Numbered from the stretch's first letter, positions 7,039 through 13,562 are shown. The stretch: 13,562 bases of DNA from Bacteroidales bacterium (GCA_017882245.1 JADGPV010000016.1:1-13562); one strand, 5' to 3'. The notes: generated by a model from the sequence alone, not told the origin. Numbers and translations are program-made.

Positions 7039-9287
7039 TGCGGTGGTGCTCATTAATATTTACAGCTCTGTTATTTTTCATTTCCCGGGGAATTAATGCT
7101 CAGGGACTTGTAAGCGGCATGGTGTCTGACAGGAACAGCCTTGAGCCTCTGTCTGGAGTGTATGTTATTTACGGGAAAGGTGCCGGTACGAGCACTGATG
7201 AAAAGGGCACTTATACTCTTAAATGTGATACCGGTAGGGTTGAGATAACATTTAAATACGTCGGATACAAGTCTGTGACAGAAACAATTCATCTATCGCC
7301 GGATGAGAGAGTCAGATTGGACGTTGGTCTGGAGACCGAATCTCAGATAATTAACCAGATAGTGGTGAGCGCAGACAGGATGGAGCAGAAGAGATCAGAG
7401 CTGACGGTCTCAATGGAGGTAATTAAATTTGACCTGCTATCGCGAAGCCATATTACAGATGCTAAGGAACTTATCACTAAGACTCCCGGCATCGAAGTAC
7501 TTGACGGTCAGGCATCAATAAGAGGAGGAAGCGGGTACAGCTACGGTGTCGGAAGCCGTGTCCTCGCTTTAGTCGACGGCCTTCCGATGATGTCGGGTGA
7601 TGCCGGAAGCATCAGATGGAACTTCCTTCCTCTCGAAAACCTCTCCCAGGTGGAAATAATCAAGGGAGCCTCTTCAGTATTATACGGATCTTCCGCCCTG
7701 AACGGAGTTATAAACTTCAGGACGGCGGATGCATCAAATGTCCCGGTAACCCAGTACTTTATTGAAGGCGGGATATTTGGCAAGCCGTCGAACAAAGACT
7801 GGATCTGGTGGGATACGCCAAGGGTCTTTGCCAACGCATCCTTTTCCCACCTTCAGAAATTCGGAAGGACAGATTTAGGGGTGGGAGTGAACCTGACAAC
7901 CGACAGGGGATACAGGAAATTCAACGACGAAAAGCTTGGAAGGATAAGTCTCAGGCTGAAACATTACAGCGAAAAGTTTGAAGGACTGAAATACGGATTG
8001 AACCTTAATGGCGGAGCTACGTACAAAACTGACTTTATCCTCTGGGAGAATGCCCAAACTGGAGCTTTAAAGCAGGATACATCATCAGTATCAAGCCTGC
8101 ACGGATATTTCTTTTCTGCTGATCCTTTCGTTTCGTATAGCAAGACCGGCAGGATAAAACATGATTTCCGGATGCGCTGGCAGTATTCGGCTAACAAGTT
8201 CCCGGTAAGAACACAGAACGATGCGAGTTCTTCTTCTTTATATGCCGAATATCTATTCTATTACAGGATAGCTGATTTTATCAATGTCACGGCTGGTGCA
8301 TCAGAAAACCGCGATGTGATTATATCTGAATTCTTTGGCGATCACCATGGATTAAATGTTGCAGGCTTTGCCCAGCTTGAGGTGAGGCCTGTCAGCAGGC
8401 TCAAGATAAGCGGCGGACTGCGGGTTGAACAGAATATCCTCGACAGTGAACGAGATAAGATCGTTCCTGTCTTCAGAGCAGGGTTGAACTTCCAGGCTGC
8501 TGATTATACATTCCTCAGGGCATCCTTCGGTCAGGGCTACCGCTATCCTTCCATTGCCGAGAAATACGCTTCAACTACTCTCGGCTCAGTAAGGATATTC
8601 CCAAGCCCTTATGTGCAGGCTGAATCCGGCTGGAGCTCCGAGATCGGCATAAAACAGGGAATGATGCTGGGGAAGATCAGGGGAGAAGGTGACCTGTCTA
8701 TCTTCTTCTCGCAGAACAGTAATATGATAGAATACGTTTTTGGGATTCATCAGGATCCTTTATCAGGAACCTCCGGCGTTGGCTTCAAGGCCACAAATGT
8801 TGAACAGTCGAGGATCTACGGCACTGAGCTGGAATTCATGCTGAACAGGTCTTTCGGAGAAGCAGAAGCTACGGTGACGGGAGGGTATACATTTATCTAT
8901 CCGGTAGAATATAATTCCTACACGCAACAGAACACGGATATTTATCTTAAATACAGGAGAAAACATTCCGCCAAGATGAGTTTAATGTCATCATGGAGGA
9001 AGTTTGAACTGGGATTGGATTTATATGCAAGATCAAAGACATTGAGTATTGATGATGTATTCCTGAATCCGGCGACAAGGGAACAGATCCTCCCGGGGTT
9101 TTATGGCTATTGGCAGGAAGATAATACAGGGTATTTCCTGATGGATGGCAATATTGGCTTACGGATCGGCAAGGCATTAAAAGTATCCCTGGCTGTAAAG
9201 AACATTACAAATACCGAGTATATGGGTCGACCCGGAGACATCCAGCCTCAAAGGAATTTCAGCATAAGATTGGGAGGGCAGTTTTAA
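7035..9287 (+). CDS. TonB-dependent outer-membrane receptor
   Basis: A 750-residue outer-membrane active transporter, powered by TonB-ExbBD, importing an unidentified ligand. Domains in order: a signal peptide (about 1-23, cleaved after NAQ); a carboxypeptidase-regulatory-like beta-sandwich domain (about 25-100, with GxVSDRNSLEPLSGVYV and GTYTL, ITFKYVGY); the plug domain (about 115-230, with KELITKTPGIEV, SIRGGSGYSYGVG, VLALVDGLPMMSGD and IIKGASSVLYGSSALNGVI); and a beta-barrel (about 240-750) ending in phenylalanine, as outer-membrane proteins usually do. A possible TonB-box-like IVVSA lies at about 109-113. The start codon overlaps the preceding lipoprotein gene; an ATG at 7038 is an alternative one codon later. 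The length suits a vitamin- or siderophore-type receptor rather than a large SusC (about 1000 residues), and there is no SusD gene nearby. The substrate could be a metal complex, cobalamin or peptide; the sequence does not decide. Confidence 0.93.
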   Translation: MMRWCSLIFTALLFFISRGINAQGLVSGMVSDRNSLEPLSGVYVIYGKGAGTSTDEKGTYTLKCDTGRVEITFKYVGYKSVTETIHLSPDERVRLDVGLETESQIINQIVVSADRMEQKRSELTVSMEVIKFDLLSRSHITDAKELITKTPGIEVLDGQASIRGGSGYSYGVGSRVLALVDGLPMMSGDAGSIRWNFLPLENLSQVEIIKGASSVLYGSSALNGVINFRTADASNVPVTQYFIEGGIFGKPSNKDWIWWDTPRVFANASFSHLQKFGRTDLGVGVNLTTDRGYRKFNDEKLGRISLRLKHYSEKFEGLKYGLNLNGGATYKTDFILWENAQTGALKQDTSSVSSLHGYFFSADPFVSYSKTGRIKHDFRMRWQYSANKFPVRTQNDASSSSLYAEYLFYYRIADFINVTAGASENRDVIISEFFGDHHGLNVAGFAQLEVRPVSRLKISGGLRVEQNILDSERDKIVPVFRAGLNFQAADYTFLRASFGQGYRYPSIAEKYASTTLGSVRIFPSPYVQAESGWSSEIGIKQGMMLGKIRGEGDLSIFFSQNSNMIEYVFGIHQDPLSGTSGVGFKATNVEQSRIYGTELEFMLNRSFGEAEATVTGGYTFIYPVEYNSYTQQNTDIYLKYRRKHSAKMSLMSSWRKFELGLDLYARSKTLSIDDVFLNPATREQILPGFYGYWQEDNTGYFLMDGNIGLRIGKALKVSLAVKNITNTEYMGRPGDIQPQRNFSIRLGGQF

Positions 9288-9337
9288 CCGGGGCACATCA
9301 GTTCCCTGAGAAAGTCTATCGGGAGATTAAAAAAAGT

Positions 9338-10114
9338 ATGCACAGAAGATCATTTATTAAAACGGGCATCCTGGGAAGCATGGCAGTTGGTTTTATCAGC
9401 TGTACATCCATGGAAAAAAGTCATATTATTACCCTTAGTTTTGATGACGGAATGAAGAAATCGTTTTATAAAACTGCAGACATTTTCGAGGAAAACGACC
9501 TGCATGCCTGCCTTAATGTGATTGCTTCCGGGCATCTGGCGGGTTTCAAGCTTCCGAATGAATATCATACTGATCCCCGCGGAGATTTTAATGACTGGAA
9601 CCTCCTCAGGAAGAGAGGGCATGAGATTATGCCTCATAGCTGGGATCATTCCGATCTGACCAGTATGCCACCTGACCAGGCTAAGGAAGATATAACAAAA
9701 TGTCTGGAGTACTTTGAAGAGCATCTCGAGGGTTTTAAAGCTTCCGAAGCTGTATATAATTTTGCATACAATGCTTCTAATCCTGATCTTGAACAGTTCG
9801 CCCTCAGTAAAGTAAGAGCGGTACGGACGGGAGGTGAAAGCCATGTAAACCCGATTCCTCTCAAGGCCGGTCCCGTCAGATTTTGCTGCTCATCGTACGG
9901 ACCGGACAATGCAGATAAATGGGTGGAACAGCAGATTAATGGTTTTCTCTCATCCAGAGGAGGATGGCTTGTTTTAAACTTACACGGACTTGATGAAGAA
10001 GGTTGGGGTCCGGTCAGTTCTAAGTTTCTGAATTATTTGCTGAAGCGCCTGGTAAAAATTGAAAATGTTGAAGTATTAGCTGCCGGAGAGCTACTGAAAA
10101 GAAGTATGGTTTGA
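9338..10114 (+). CDS. Exported NodB-type polysaccharide deacetylase
   Basis: A carbohydrate esterase family 4 (NodB) type hydrolase of 258 residues that should remove N- or O-acetyl groups from a glycan using a metal ion. The catalytic base motif is LSFDDG (33-38, Asp36-Asp37). The metal-binding HSWDH (100-104, His100 and His104) is the family's H-S/T-x-x-H motif. FAYNASNP (142-149) replaces the usual FAYPxG-like loop, and the late histidine is in LNLHG (213-217, His216). The N-terminus, MHRRSFIKTGILGS, looks like a twin-arginine (Tat) signal and is followed by FISC with Cys22, a weak lipobox. The protein is thus probably exported, and perhaps lipid-anchored. It starts 50 bases after the receptor gene and may be co-transcribed with it. 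Only a distant GGGAG at 9321-9325 could serve as ribosome binding site. The target (peptidoglycan, exopolysaccharide or imported glycan) is unknown. Confidence 0.87.
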   Translation: MHRRSFIKTGILGSMAVGFISCTSMEKSHIITLSFDDGMKKSFYKTADIFEENDLHACLNVIASGHLAGFKLPNEYHTDPRGDFNDWNLLRKRGHEIMPHSWDHSDLTSMPPDQAKEDITKCLEYFEEHLEGFKASEAVYNFAYNASNPDLEQFALSKVRAVRTGGESHVNPIPLKAGPVRFCCSSYGPDNADKWVEQQINGFLSSRGGWLVLNLHGLDEEGWGPVSSKFLNYLLKRLVKIENVEVLAAGELLKRSMV

Positions 10115-10131
10115 TATTCCTGATAGGTTTG

Positions 10132-10152
10132 CAGTGACATGCCATATCACTG
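10132..10152. repeat. 21-base imperfect palindrome between deacetylase and peptidase genes
   Basis: CAGTGA (10132-10137) and TCACTG (10147-10152) are exact reverse complements, and ATG/CAT inside them also pair. Nine of ten positions match around a single central base, with one C/A mismatch. It sits 18 bases after the deacetylase stop and 37 bases before the peptidase start, and is followed by a TTGTAATTTT stretch. It may be an operator for a dimeric regulator or, as RNA, a weak terminator. A TTTG at 10128-10131 and TAATTTTA at 10156-10163 resemble promoter boxes, but their 24-base spacing is poor. Confidence 0.35.
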
Positions 10153-10189
10153 TTGTAATTTTAAATGATGATTTAGAAATCGATAAAAA

Positions 10190-10972
10190 ATGAGCGCAAC
10201 CGGAAATTTATTCTCAGGAAGACCAGGTTTAAGAACCTTTCTGTTTTCGATATTAATACTGTTTGTCACACTGAATGCAGGCTCACAACCCAGAGGCGGC
10301 ATAAGGTGGTCAGGGGACGGCAATTCCTATTACCGGGTAATGAACAATGAAGTCATTAAGTTCACTCTTCCGGGTAATGAAAGAGAAACGGTAATTTCAA
10401 ACGGTTTGCTTACTCCGGATGGAAACTCCGGCCCTTTAAAAATACGATTCTATGCATTTTCAAATGATCAGCGGAAGGCATTAATATTCACCAACACAAA
10501 AAAAGTATGGAGATTGAATACAAAAGGGGATTACTGGGTGCTGGATATGAAAACCGGCTCTCTGAGTCAGCTTGGAAAATCTCTTCCGGCCTCCTCGCTG
10601 ATGTTTGCCAAGTTCTCACCTGACAGCAGGTCGGTTGCATATGTCAGCGGTAATAACATTTATGTTGAAGATATTCAGAAGTCGAAGATTAAGGCGCTGA
10701 CCACTGGTGGCTCCGTTACGCTTATCAACGGAACTTTTGATTGGGTCTATGAAGAAGAATTCTATTGCCGTGACGGTTTCAGATGGAGTCCTGACAGCAA
10801 ATCAATAGCGTACTGGCAGCTCGATGCAAGCAGCATCAGGAAGTTCTATATGATCAATAATACCGATTCAATTTATTCTCAGCTGATCCCTCTTGAATAC
10901 CCGGTAGCCGGAGAAAAGCCTTCTTCATGCAGAGTCGGGGTGATTAATATTGCCAGGGGCAAAACGACCTGA
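10190..10972 (+). CDS. N-terminal part of split dipeptidyl peptidase IV
   Basis: This is the 260-residue product if the TGA at 10970-10972 terminates. It contains the signal peptide and roughly the first third of the beta-propeller, including the substrate-binding DWVYEEEF, but no hydrolase domain. On its own it could be exported but could not be a peptidase. The ATG at 10190 is preceded by an A-rich stretch and no Shine-Dalgarno. A start here gives a well-formed signal peptide. Confidence 0.6.
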   Translation: MSATGNLFSGRPGLRTFLFSILILFVTLNAGSQPRGGIRWSGDGNSYYRVMNNEVIKFTLPGNERETVISNGLLTPDGNSGPLKIRFYAFSNDQRKALIFTNTKKVWRLNTKGDYWVLDMKTGSLSQLGKSLPASSLMFAKFSPDSRSVAYVSGNNIYVEDIQKSKIKALTTGGSVTLINGTFDWVYEEEFYCRDGFRWSPDSKSIAYWQLDASSIRKFYMINNTDSIYSQLIPLEYPVAGEKPSSCRVGVINIARGKTT

Positions 10973-12418
10973 ATGAAAATTCCGGGGGAGCCGGATCAAA
11001 ACTATATCATCAGTGCCGAGTTTATACCTGCTACCGGAGATTTGTTGATACGCCAGCTTAACAGAAAACAGAATTGCAGCAAACTTTTTATATGCAAGAC
11101 GGAAACAGGCAATTCCCGTATGATCAATGAGGAAAAAGATGAAGCCTGGGTGAATGTCCAGTATACTGCAGATCCTCATTCTATTTATTTCGTGAATGAC
11201 TTTGTATGGCTTGACGAAGGCAGAAGCATATTATGGATTTCTGAAAAAAGCGGATGGAGGCAACTGTATAAAATATCACTTGAAGACGGGTCTGAAACGC
11301 AGATAACAAAGGGCGACTATGATGTCATTGACTTTGAGAGTGTTGATCAGGCAGGAGGGAATGTTTATTTTACTGCCTCACCCGACAATGCCACACAGAA
11401 ATATCTATACCGTACAATGCTAAATGGCCGGGGAGAGCCGGAATTACTAAGCCCCGCGATACTTAAGGGTACACATGAATATTCAGTCTCTCCGGGAGGG
11501 AAATTTGCCTCTCACACTTTCTCAAACCATTTCACGAGACCTTCGGAGGAATACATCTCTCTGCCCGACCACAAGCCGCTGAATGAAAAGGAAAGTATCA
11601 TTGCCAGGCTGGATTCACTCAAAATAATTTCTTCAACGGAGTTTTTTAAAGTAACGACATGCGACAGCATAGAGATGGATGGCTGGATGGTGAAACCTGA
11701 AAACTTTGATAAGGGTAAAAAATACCCGGTCGTATTTTATGTTTATACAGAACCCGGGGGCGCTACCGTAACCGATACCTATGGTGTAGGCGAAAACCGC
11801 GAGTATATAGGAGACATGGCTGAGGATGGCTACATCTATATCTCACTTGATAACCGGGGTACTCCTGTTCCAAAGGGGAGGGCCTGGAGGAAGTCCGCCT
11901 ACAAGCAAATTGGCCGGATTAACATTCATGATCAGGCATTGGCAGCGAAAGAAATATTAAAATGGGATTTTATTGATCCTGAACGGGTTGCTGTATGGGG
12001 CTGGAGTGGAGGTGGCACTGCAACCCTTAATCTCATGCTCCAGTACCCTGAAATCTACAAAACCGGCATTGCCATTGCGGCAGTGGGAAACCTGCTTACC
12101 TATGATAATATATACCAGGAGCGCTATCTGGGCCTTCCGCAGGAAGATATTGAGCCATATACAAAAGGTTCCCCCGTCACCTATGCAAAAAACCTGGAAG
12201 GTAATTTGTTATACATCCACGGAACCGGCGATGACAATGTTCATTATCAGAACGCTGAAATGCTTTTAAATGAGCTTATCAAATTTAATAAGCAATTTCA
12301 GTTCATGCCCTATCCGAACCGGACACATGGCATCTCGGAAGGTGAGGGCACAAGGGAGCATCTCAAGACTCTTTTTACCAATTATCTTAAGAAATATTGT
12401 CCTCCTGGCCCAAAATGA
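10973..12418 (+). CDS. C-terminal part of split dipeptidyl peptidase IV (catalytic domain)
   Basis: This is the 481-residue product if translation restarts at the ATG directly abutting the TGA (TGAATG). It holds the rest of the propeller and the whole alpha/beta-hydrolase domain with Ser345 (GWSGGG), Asp420 and His452. It lacks a signal peptide, so a separately made protein would stay in the cytoplasm, away from the N-terminal half. The Met at its start is most likely an ordinary internal residue of the ancestral protein, since relatives have methionine after the tryptophan, so this is probably not an evolved start. Confidence 0.5.
   Translation: MKIPGEPDQNYIISAEFIPATGDLLIRQLNRKQNCSKLFICKTETGNSRMINEEKDEAWVNVQYTADPHSIYFVNDFVWLDEGRSILWISEKSGWRQLYKISLEDGSETQITKGDYDVIDFESVDQAGGNVYFTASPDNATQKYLYRTMLNGRGEPELLSPAILKGTHEYSVSPGGKFASHTFSNHFTRPSEEYISLPDHKPLNEKESIIARLDSLKIISSTEFFKVTTCDSIEMDGWMVKPENFDKGKKYPVVFYVYTEPGGATVTDTYGVGENREYIGDMAEDGYIYISLDNRGTPVPKGRAWRKSAYKQIGRINIHDQALAAKEILKWDFIDPERVAVWGWSGGGTATLNLMLQYPEIYKTGIAIAAVGNLLTYDNIYQERYLGLPQEDIEPYTKGSPVTYAKNLEGNLLYIHGTGDDNVHYQNAEMLLNELIKFNKQFQFMPYPNRTHGISEGEGTREHLKTLFTNYLKKYCPPGPK
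10981..10995 (+). other. Short hairpin 8 bases after the in-frame TGA
   Basis: TCCGG (10981-10985) pairs exactly with CCGGA (10991-10995) around a GGGAG loop. A structure just downstream of a stop can raise readthrough, but five base pairs is short. The bases also encode the conserved IPGEP of the peptidase, so the pairing may be accidental. Confidence 0.2.
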
Positions 12419-12431
12419 CGTTTTTGAAAGT

Positions 12432-12478
12432 TCAGGATCCGGAATGTCATACCGGAATCGGCCTGATTACTGATTTTT
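12432..12478 (+). terminator. Probable terminator of the peptidase gene
   Basis: Beginning 14 bases after the stop codon, GATCCGG (12436-12442) pairs with CCGGAATC (12452-12459) with one bulged base around a 9-base loop. The outer TCAG (12432-12435) and CTGA (12463-12466) can extend the stem past a small interior loop. A run of five T (12474-12478) follows 8 bases later. Position, stem and T-run fit a factor-independent terminator, although the gap before the T-run is not ideal. Confidence 0.5.
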
Positions 12479-12574
12479 CATCAATCCAAGGTAACCATTG
12501 GTCAAATTCGGATTTTAGTCCGATTTCGAAAGAATAATCCTCTTAATGTTCAGATAATCAAGTTTATAAGTAAC

Positions 12575-12589
12575 TATTGTCAGACAATA
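12575..12589. repeat. Perfect 15-base palindrome, possible operator
   Basis: TATTGTC (12575-12581), a single central A, and GACAATA (12583-12589) form an exact palindrome. The one-base centre is too tight for an RNA hairpin without opening pairs, so a binding site for a dimeric transcription factor is the more natural reading. It lies 213 bases upstream of the gene at 12803. No matching regulator gene is present in the window. Confidence 0.35.
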
Positions 12590-12776
12590 AGGCTGATTAT
12601 GCCCACATTTCCGGTAAAAACGAGTCCTGTTTTGACGAATTGACCCCTGACTGATGCAGACGGGGCATTGCCGTTCATCATCATCAGAATTATTTGGATC
12701 AATGAACCATAAAACTAACTCATACGCCCACTGACAGGGCATAAGCGATTTGCAGAAAGCTTTTCCTGGCATACCT

Positions 12777-12803
12777 TTATTTCATCATTAAAGCATGAAA
12801 TAA
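12777..12803 (+). promoter_or_regulatory. 9-bp hairpin reaching the start codon at 12803
   Basis: TTATTTCAT (12777-12785) is the exact reverse complement of ATGAAATAA (12795-12803), with a 9-base loop. The last paired base is the A of the downstream ATG, so the stem would cover the ribosome-loading region of the next gene. The 3' arm also reads ATG-AAA-TAA, a two-codon open frame whose stop overlaps the true start (TAATG). It may tune translation initiation; the stem is AT-rich and thus only moderately stable. Confidence 0.35.
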
Positions 12804-13393
12804 TGGAAGATGTTTCGGTATGGAAGAGTGCAGATGTTACGAGTAAAAAAAACTACTCAACTGCCGTTAGAAGAAATAAAGGCTCAGCAAGGGTAACAGG
12901 TTTCAGTGACTCTGTTACAACTTTGATTTCTGAGGGCGGAGTAAACTTCTTCCGTTACCTAAAAAAAAGAGGGATGTCAGGGGCAAAAGACCTGATAGTC
13001 CTTTCTTCAAAAAGCCATTACTATTATGACGAAAATGATTTAAAGAGAGTCAGGGTTCTGGTAAATCTGAGAAGACTTAATGTTATAAAGCACCTGGATA
13101 TGTTTTTGAATACTCTGGTTCAGATTTTGCCTGCGGAAACCAGCTTCATAGGTTATTTTTCAGACCATAGGGCTGTCAGTGAAAAAGGATCTCATGTCCT
13201 CAGTTTTGCCAGGCTGCATAACAGATTTAATAATTTCCTTGACGGAAGGACAGATCGCAGAATGAATACCAATGATGTCAGGGAACTTCTTGAAAGGAAT
13301 GGCTTTGAAATAGAAAATATGACTACAATGAACGGCCATACGTACTTTCATTCACATTGCGGTCAGAGAACAGTTGGATTAAAAGCATCATAG
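12803..13393 (+). CDS. Small protein resembling the C-terminal part of Bacteroidetes methyltransferase-like proteins
   Basis: A 196-residue soluble protein with no signal peptide or membrane segment. The first 30 residues are polar and basic. The central part (62-100, KDLIVLSSKSHYYYDENDL then LVNLRRLNVIKHLDMFLNTL) and the end (155-184, MNTNDVRELLERNGFEIENM then MNGHTYFHS) match the layout I recall for Bacteroidetes proteins annotated as SAM-dependent methyltransferase-like, often found near polysaccharide-synthesis genes. In these, a NL.R.N.I..I..F segment precedes LPxxxxFIGYF and a final L...GFE....INGLTYF. A glycine-rich SAM-binding loop is absent, so methyltransferase activity is doubtful; it may be a regulatory or remnant domain. 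The nucleotide-sugar dehydrogenase at 4825-6459 is the only glycan-precursor gene nearby. The start is the ATG of TAATG at the base of a hairpin. The stop is TAG, after which the same frame stays open to 13549. Confidence 0.55.
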   Translation: MEDVSVWKSADVTSKKNYSTAVRRNKGSARVTGFSDSVTTLISEGGVNFFRYLKKRGMSGAKDLIVLSSKSHYYYDENDLKRVRVLVNLRRLNVIKHLDMFLNTLVQILPAETSFIGYFSDHRAVSEKGSHVLSFARLHNRFNNFLDGRTDRRMNTNDVRELLERNGFEIENMTTMNGHTYFHSHCGQRTVGLKAS

Positions 13394-13549
13394 GTTTTGT
13401 ACAAAAAGAGACAGGATAACAGCAACTCTGGTTTACGTACCAGTTTGTCTATTCTCCAAATTAAATCGGACATGCAGATCCTGGCTGCAAAAGATATCCT
13501 TTTAAAAGAAGGAATGGCTGGCCATTTCAAATTGTGCATATCGAACTAA
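13394..13549 (+). other. Open in-frame extension after the TAG stop
   Basis: Directly after the TAG at 13391-13393 the same frame has no stop for 51 codons until a TAA near 13547-13549. The predicted peptide (beginning VLYKKRQDNSNSG) resembles nothing I know. An open run this short is quite possible by chance. It would matter only if homologues of the upstream protein have a longer C-terminus. The remaining bases to the window end show no other feature. Confidence 0.15.
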
Positions 13550-13562
13550 GAATCAATTAATA

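Larger units (their letters stand above)
10190..12418 (+). pseudogene. Dipeptidyl peptidase IV-like (S9B) gene with one in-frame TGA
   Basis: Read through one stop, this is a complete 742-residue prolyl-oligopeptidase-family S9B exopeptidase, expected in the periplasm or at the surface, cleaving Xaa-Pro (or Xaa-Ala) dipeptides from peptide N-termini. A signal peptide (about 1-32, hydrophobic LRTFLFSILILFVTLNAGS) leads into the beta-propeller. This contains DWVYEEEF (184-191), whose Glu189-Glu190 correspond to the Glu pair that anchors the substrate amino terminus. The hydrolase domain has Tyr519 (VYTEPGG), Ser606 in GWSGGG, Asp681 in HGTGDDNVH and His713 in NRTHGIS, a full catalytic triad. 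The only lesion is TGA at codon 261 (10970-10972), between GKTT and MKIPGEP; from memory, relatives read TTWM-IPGDP here, so TGG to TGA is the simplest explanation. The frame is unbroken on both sides. TGA is also the natural stop of thrA, the lipoprotein, the deacetylase and this gene, which argues against a recoded genome. It is either a recent nonsense mutant, a sequencing error, or an expressed readthrough or split protein. Confidence 0.85.
12419..12802. other. Intergenic stretch without a convincing gene, rich in inverted repeats
   Basis: These 384 bases separate the peptidase from the last gene. No plus-strand reading frame of useful length exists. On the minus strand an 85-codon open frame (12515-12772) contains CPVC and CGH..YC spacings vaguely like the zinc ribbon at the N-terminus of some transposases, but it lacks any recognisable continuation. 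I regard it as chance or at most a remnant. The stretch carries a likely terminator, a TCGGA/TCCGA inverted repeat (12508-12512 with 12519-12523), a perfect 15-base palindrome, and a stem at the next start codon. It is AT-richer than the genes to the left. Confidence 0.5.

Noticed and set aside
6640..10114. Polysaccharide utilisation locus
   Set aside because: There is no SusD-like gene or glycoside hydrolase, and the receptor is shorter than typical SusC; receptor plus deacetylase alone is not enough.
10970..10995. Selenocysteine at the in-frame TGA
   Set aside because: The family residue recalled at this place is Trp, not Cys; the site is in the propeller and not catalytic; the downstream stem has only five pairs and does not resemble a known bacterial SECIS element.
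10190..12418. Genome-wide reading of TGA as tryptophan
   Set aside because: TGA is the stop of thrA, the lipoprotein, the deacetylase and this gene itself, and all those proteins end at the expected length. Tryptophans elsewhere are encoded by TGG.
12515..12772. 85-codon minus-strand frame with CPVC and CGH..YC
   Set aside because: The cysteine spacing only loosely recalls a transposase zinc ribbon; there is no catalytic domain, no terminal repeats and no target duplication around it.

Overview
The window looks like a chromosomal segment of a Bacteroidota (Bacteroidetes) bacterium, probably of the Bacteroidales/Marinilabiliales kind. The grounds are a fused aspartokinase-homoserine dehydrogenase followed by thrB and thrC, almost no Shine-Dalgarno sequences before the starts, one good match to the Bacteroidetes -7 promoter element (TAnnTTTG), a TonB-dependent receptor with an N-terminal carboxypeptidase-regulatory-like domain, and an S9B dipeptidyl peptidase with the GWSGGG nucleophile motif. 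The species cannot be named from the sequence alone.

Positions 77-4773 (+) hold a compact threonine operon, thrA-thrB-thrC, with gaps of 4 and 22 bases. It takes aspartate to threonine together with an aspartate-semialdehyde dehydrogenase encoded elsewhere. All three proteins are full length with their key motifs intact. Convergent to it, 4825-6459 (-) encodes an intact but unusually long nucleotide-sugar dehydrogenase. A 180-base divergent intergenic region follows and carries the likely promoter of the next rightward unit.

Positions 6640-10114 (+) encode cell-envelope functions: a small lipocalin-like lipoprotein overlapping by 4 bases a TonB-dependent outer-membrane receptor, then a secreted or lipid-anchored NodB-type polysaccharide deacetylase. 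There is no SusD-like gene, so this is not a classical polysaccharide utilisation locus.

Positions 10190-12418 (+) hold a complete dipeptidyl-peptidase-IV-like gene interrupted once, by an in-frame TGA at 10970-10972. The stop sits where I recall the family carrying tryptophan, which would be a one-base TGG-to-TGA change. Both flanks stay in one frame and every catalytic residue is present. This is the most notable observation: a fresh nonsense mutation, a sequencing error, readthrough, or stop-start reinitiation.

Positions 12419-12802 contain no convincing gene but several inverted repeats, including a likely terminator, a perfect 15-base palindrome and a 9-bp stem reaching the start codon of the last gene. 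That gene (12803-13393) is a small protein resembling the C-terminal part of Bacteroidetes methyltransferase-like proteins. I found no CRISPR array, tRNA, rRNA, intact insertion sequence or defence system, and no clearly new multi-gene system.
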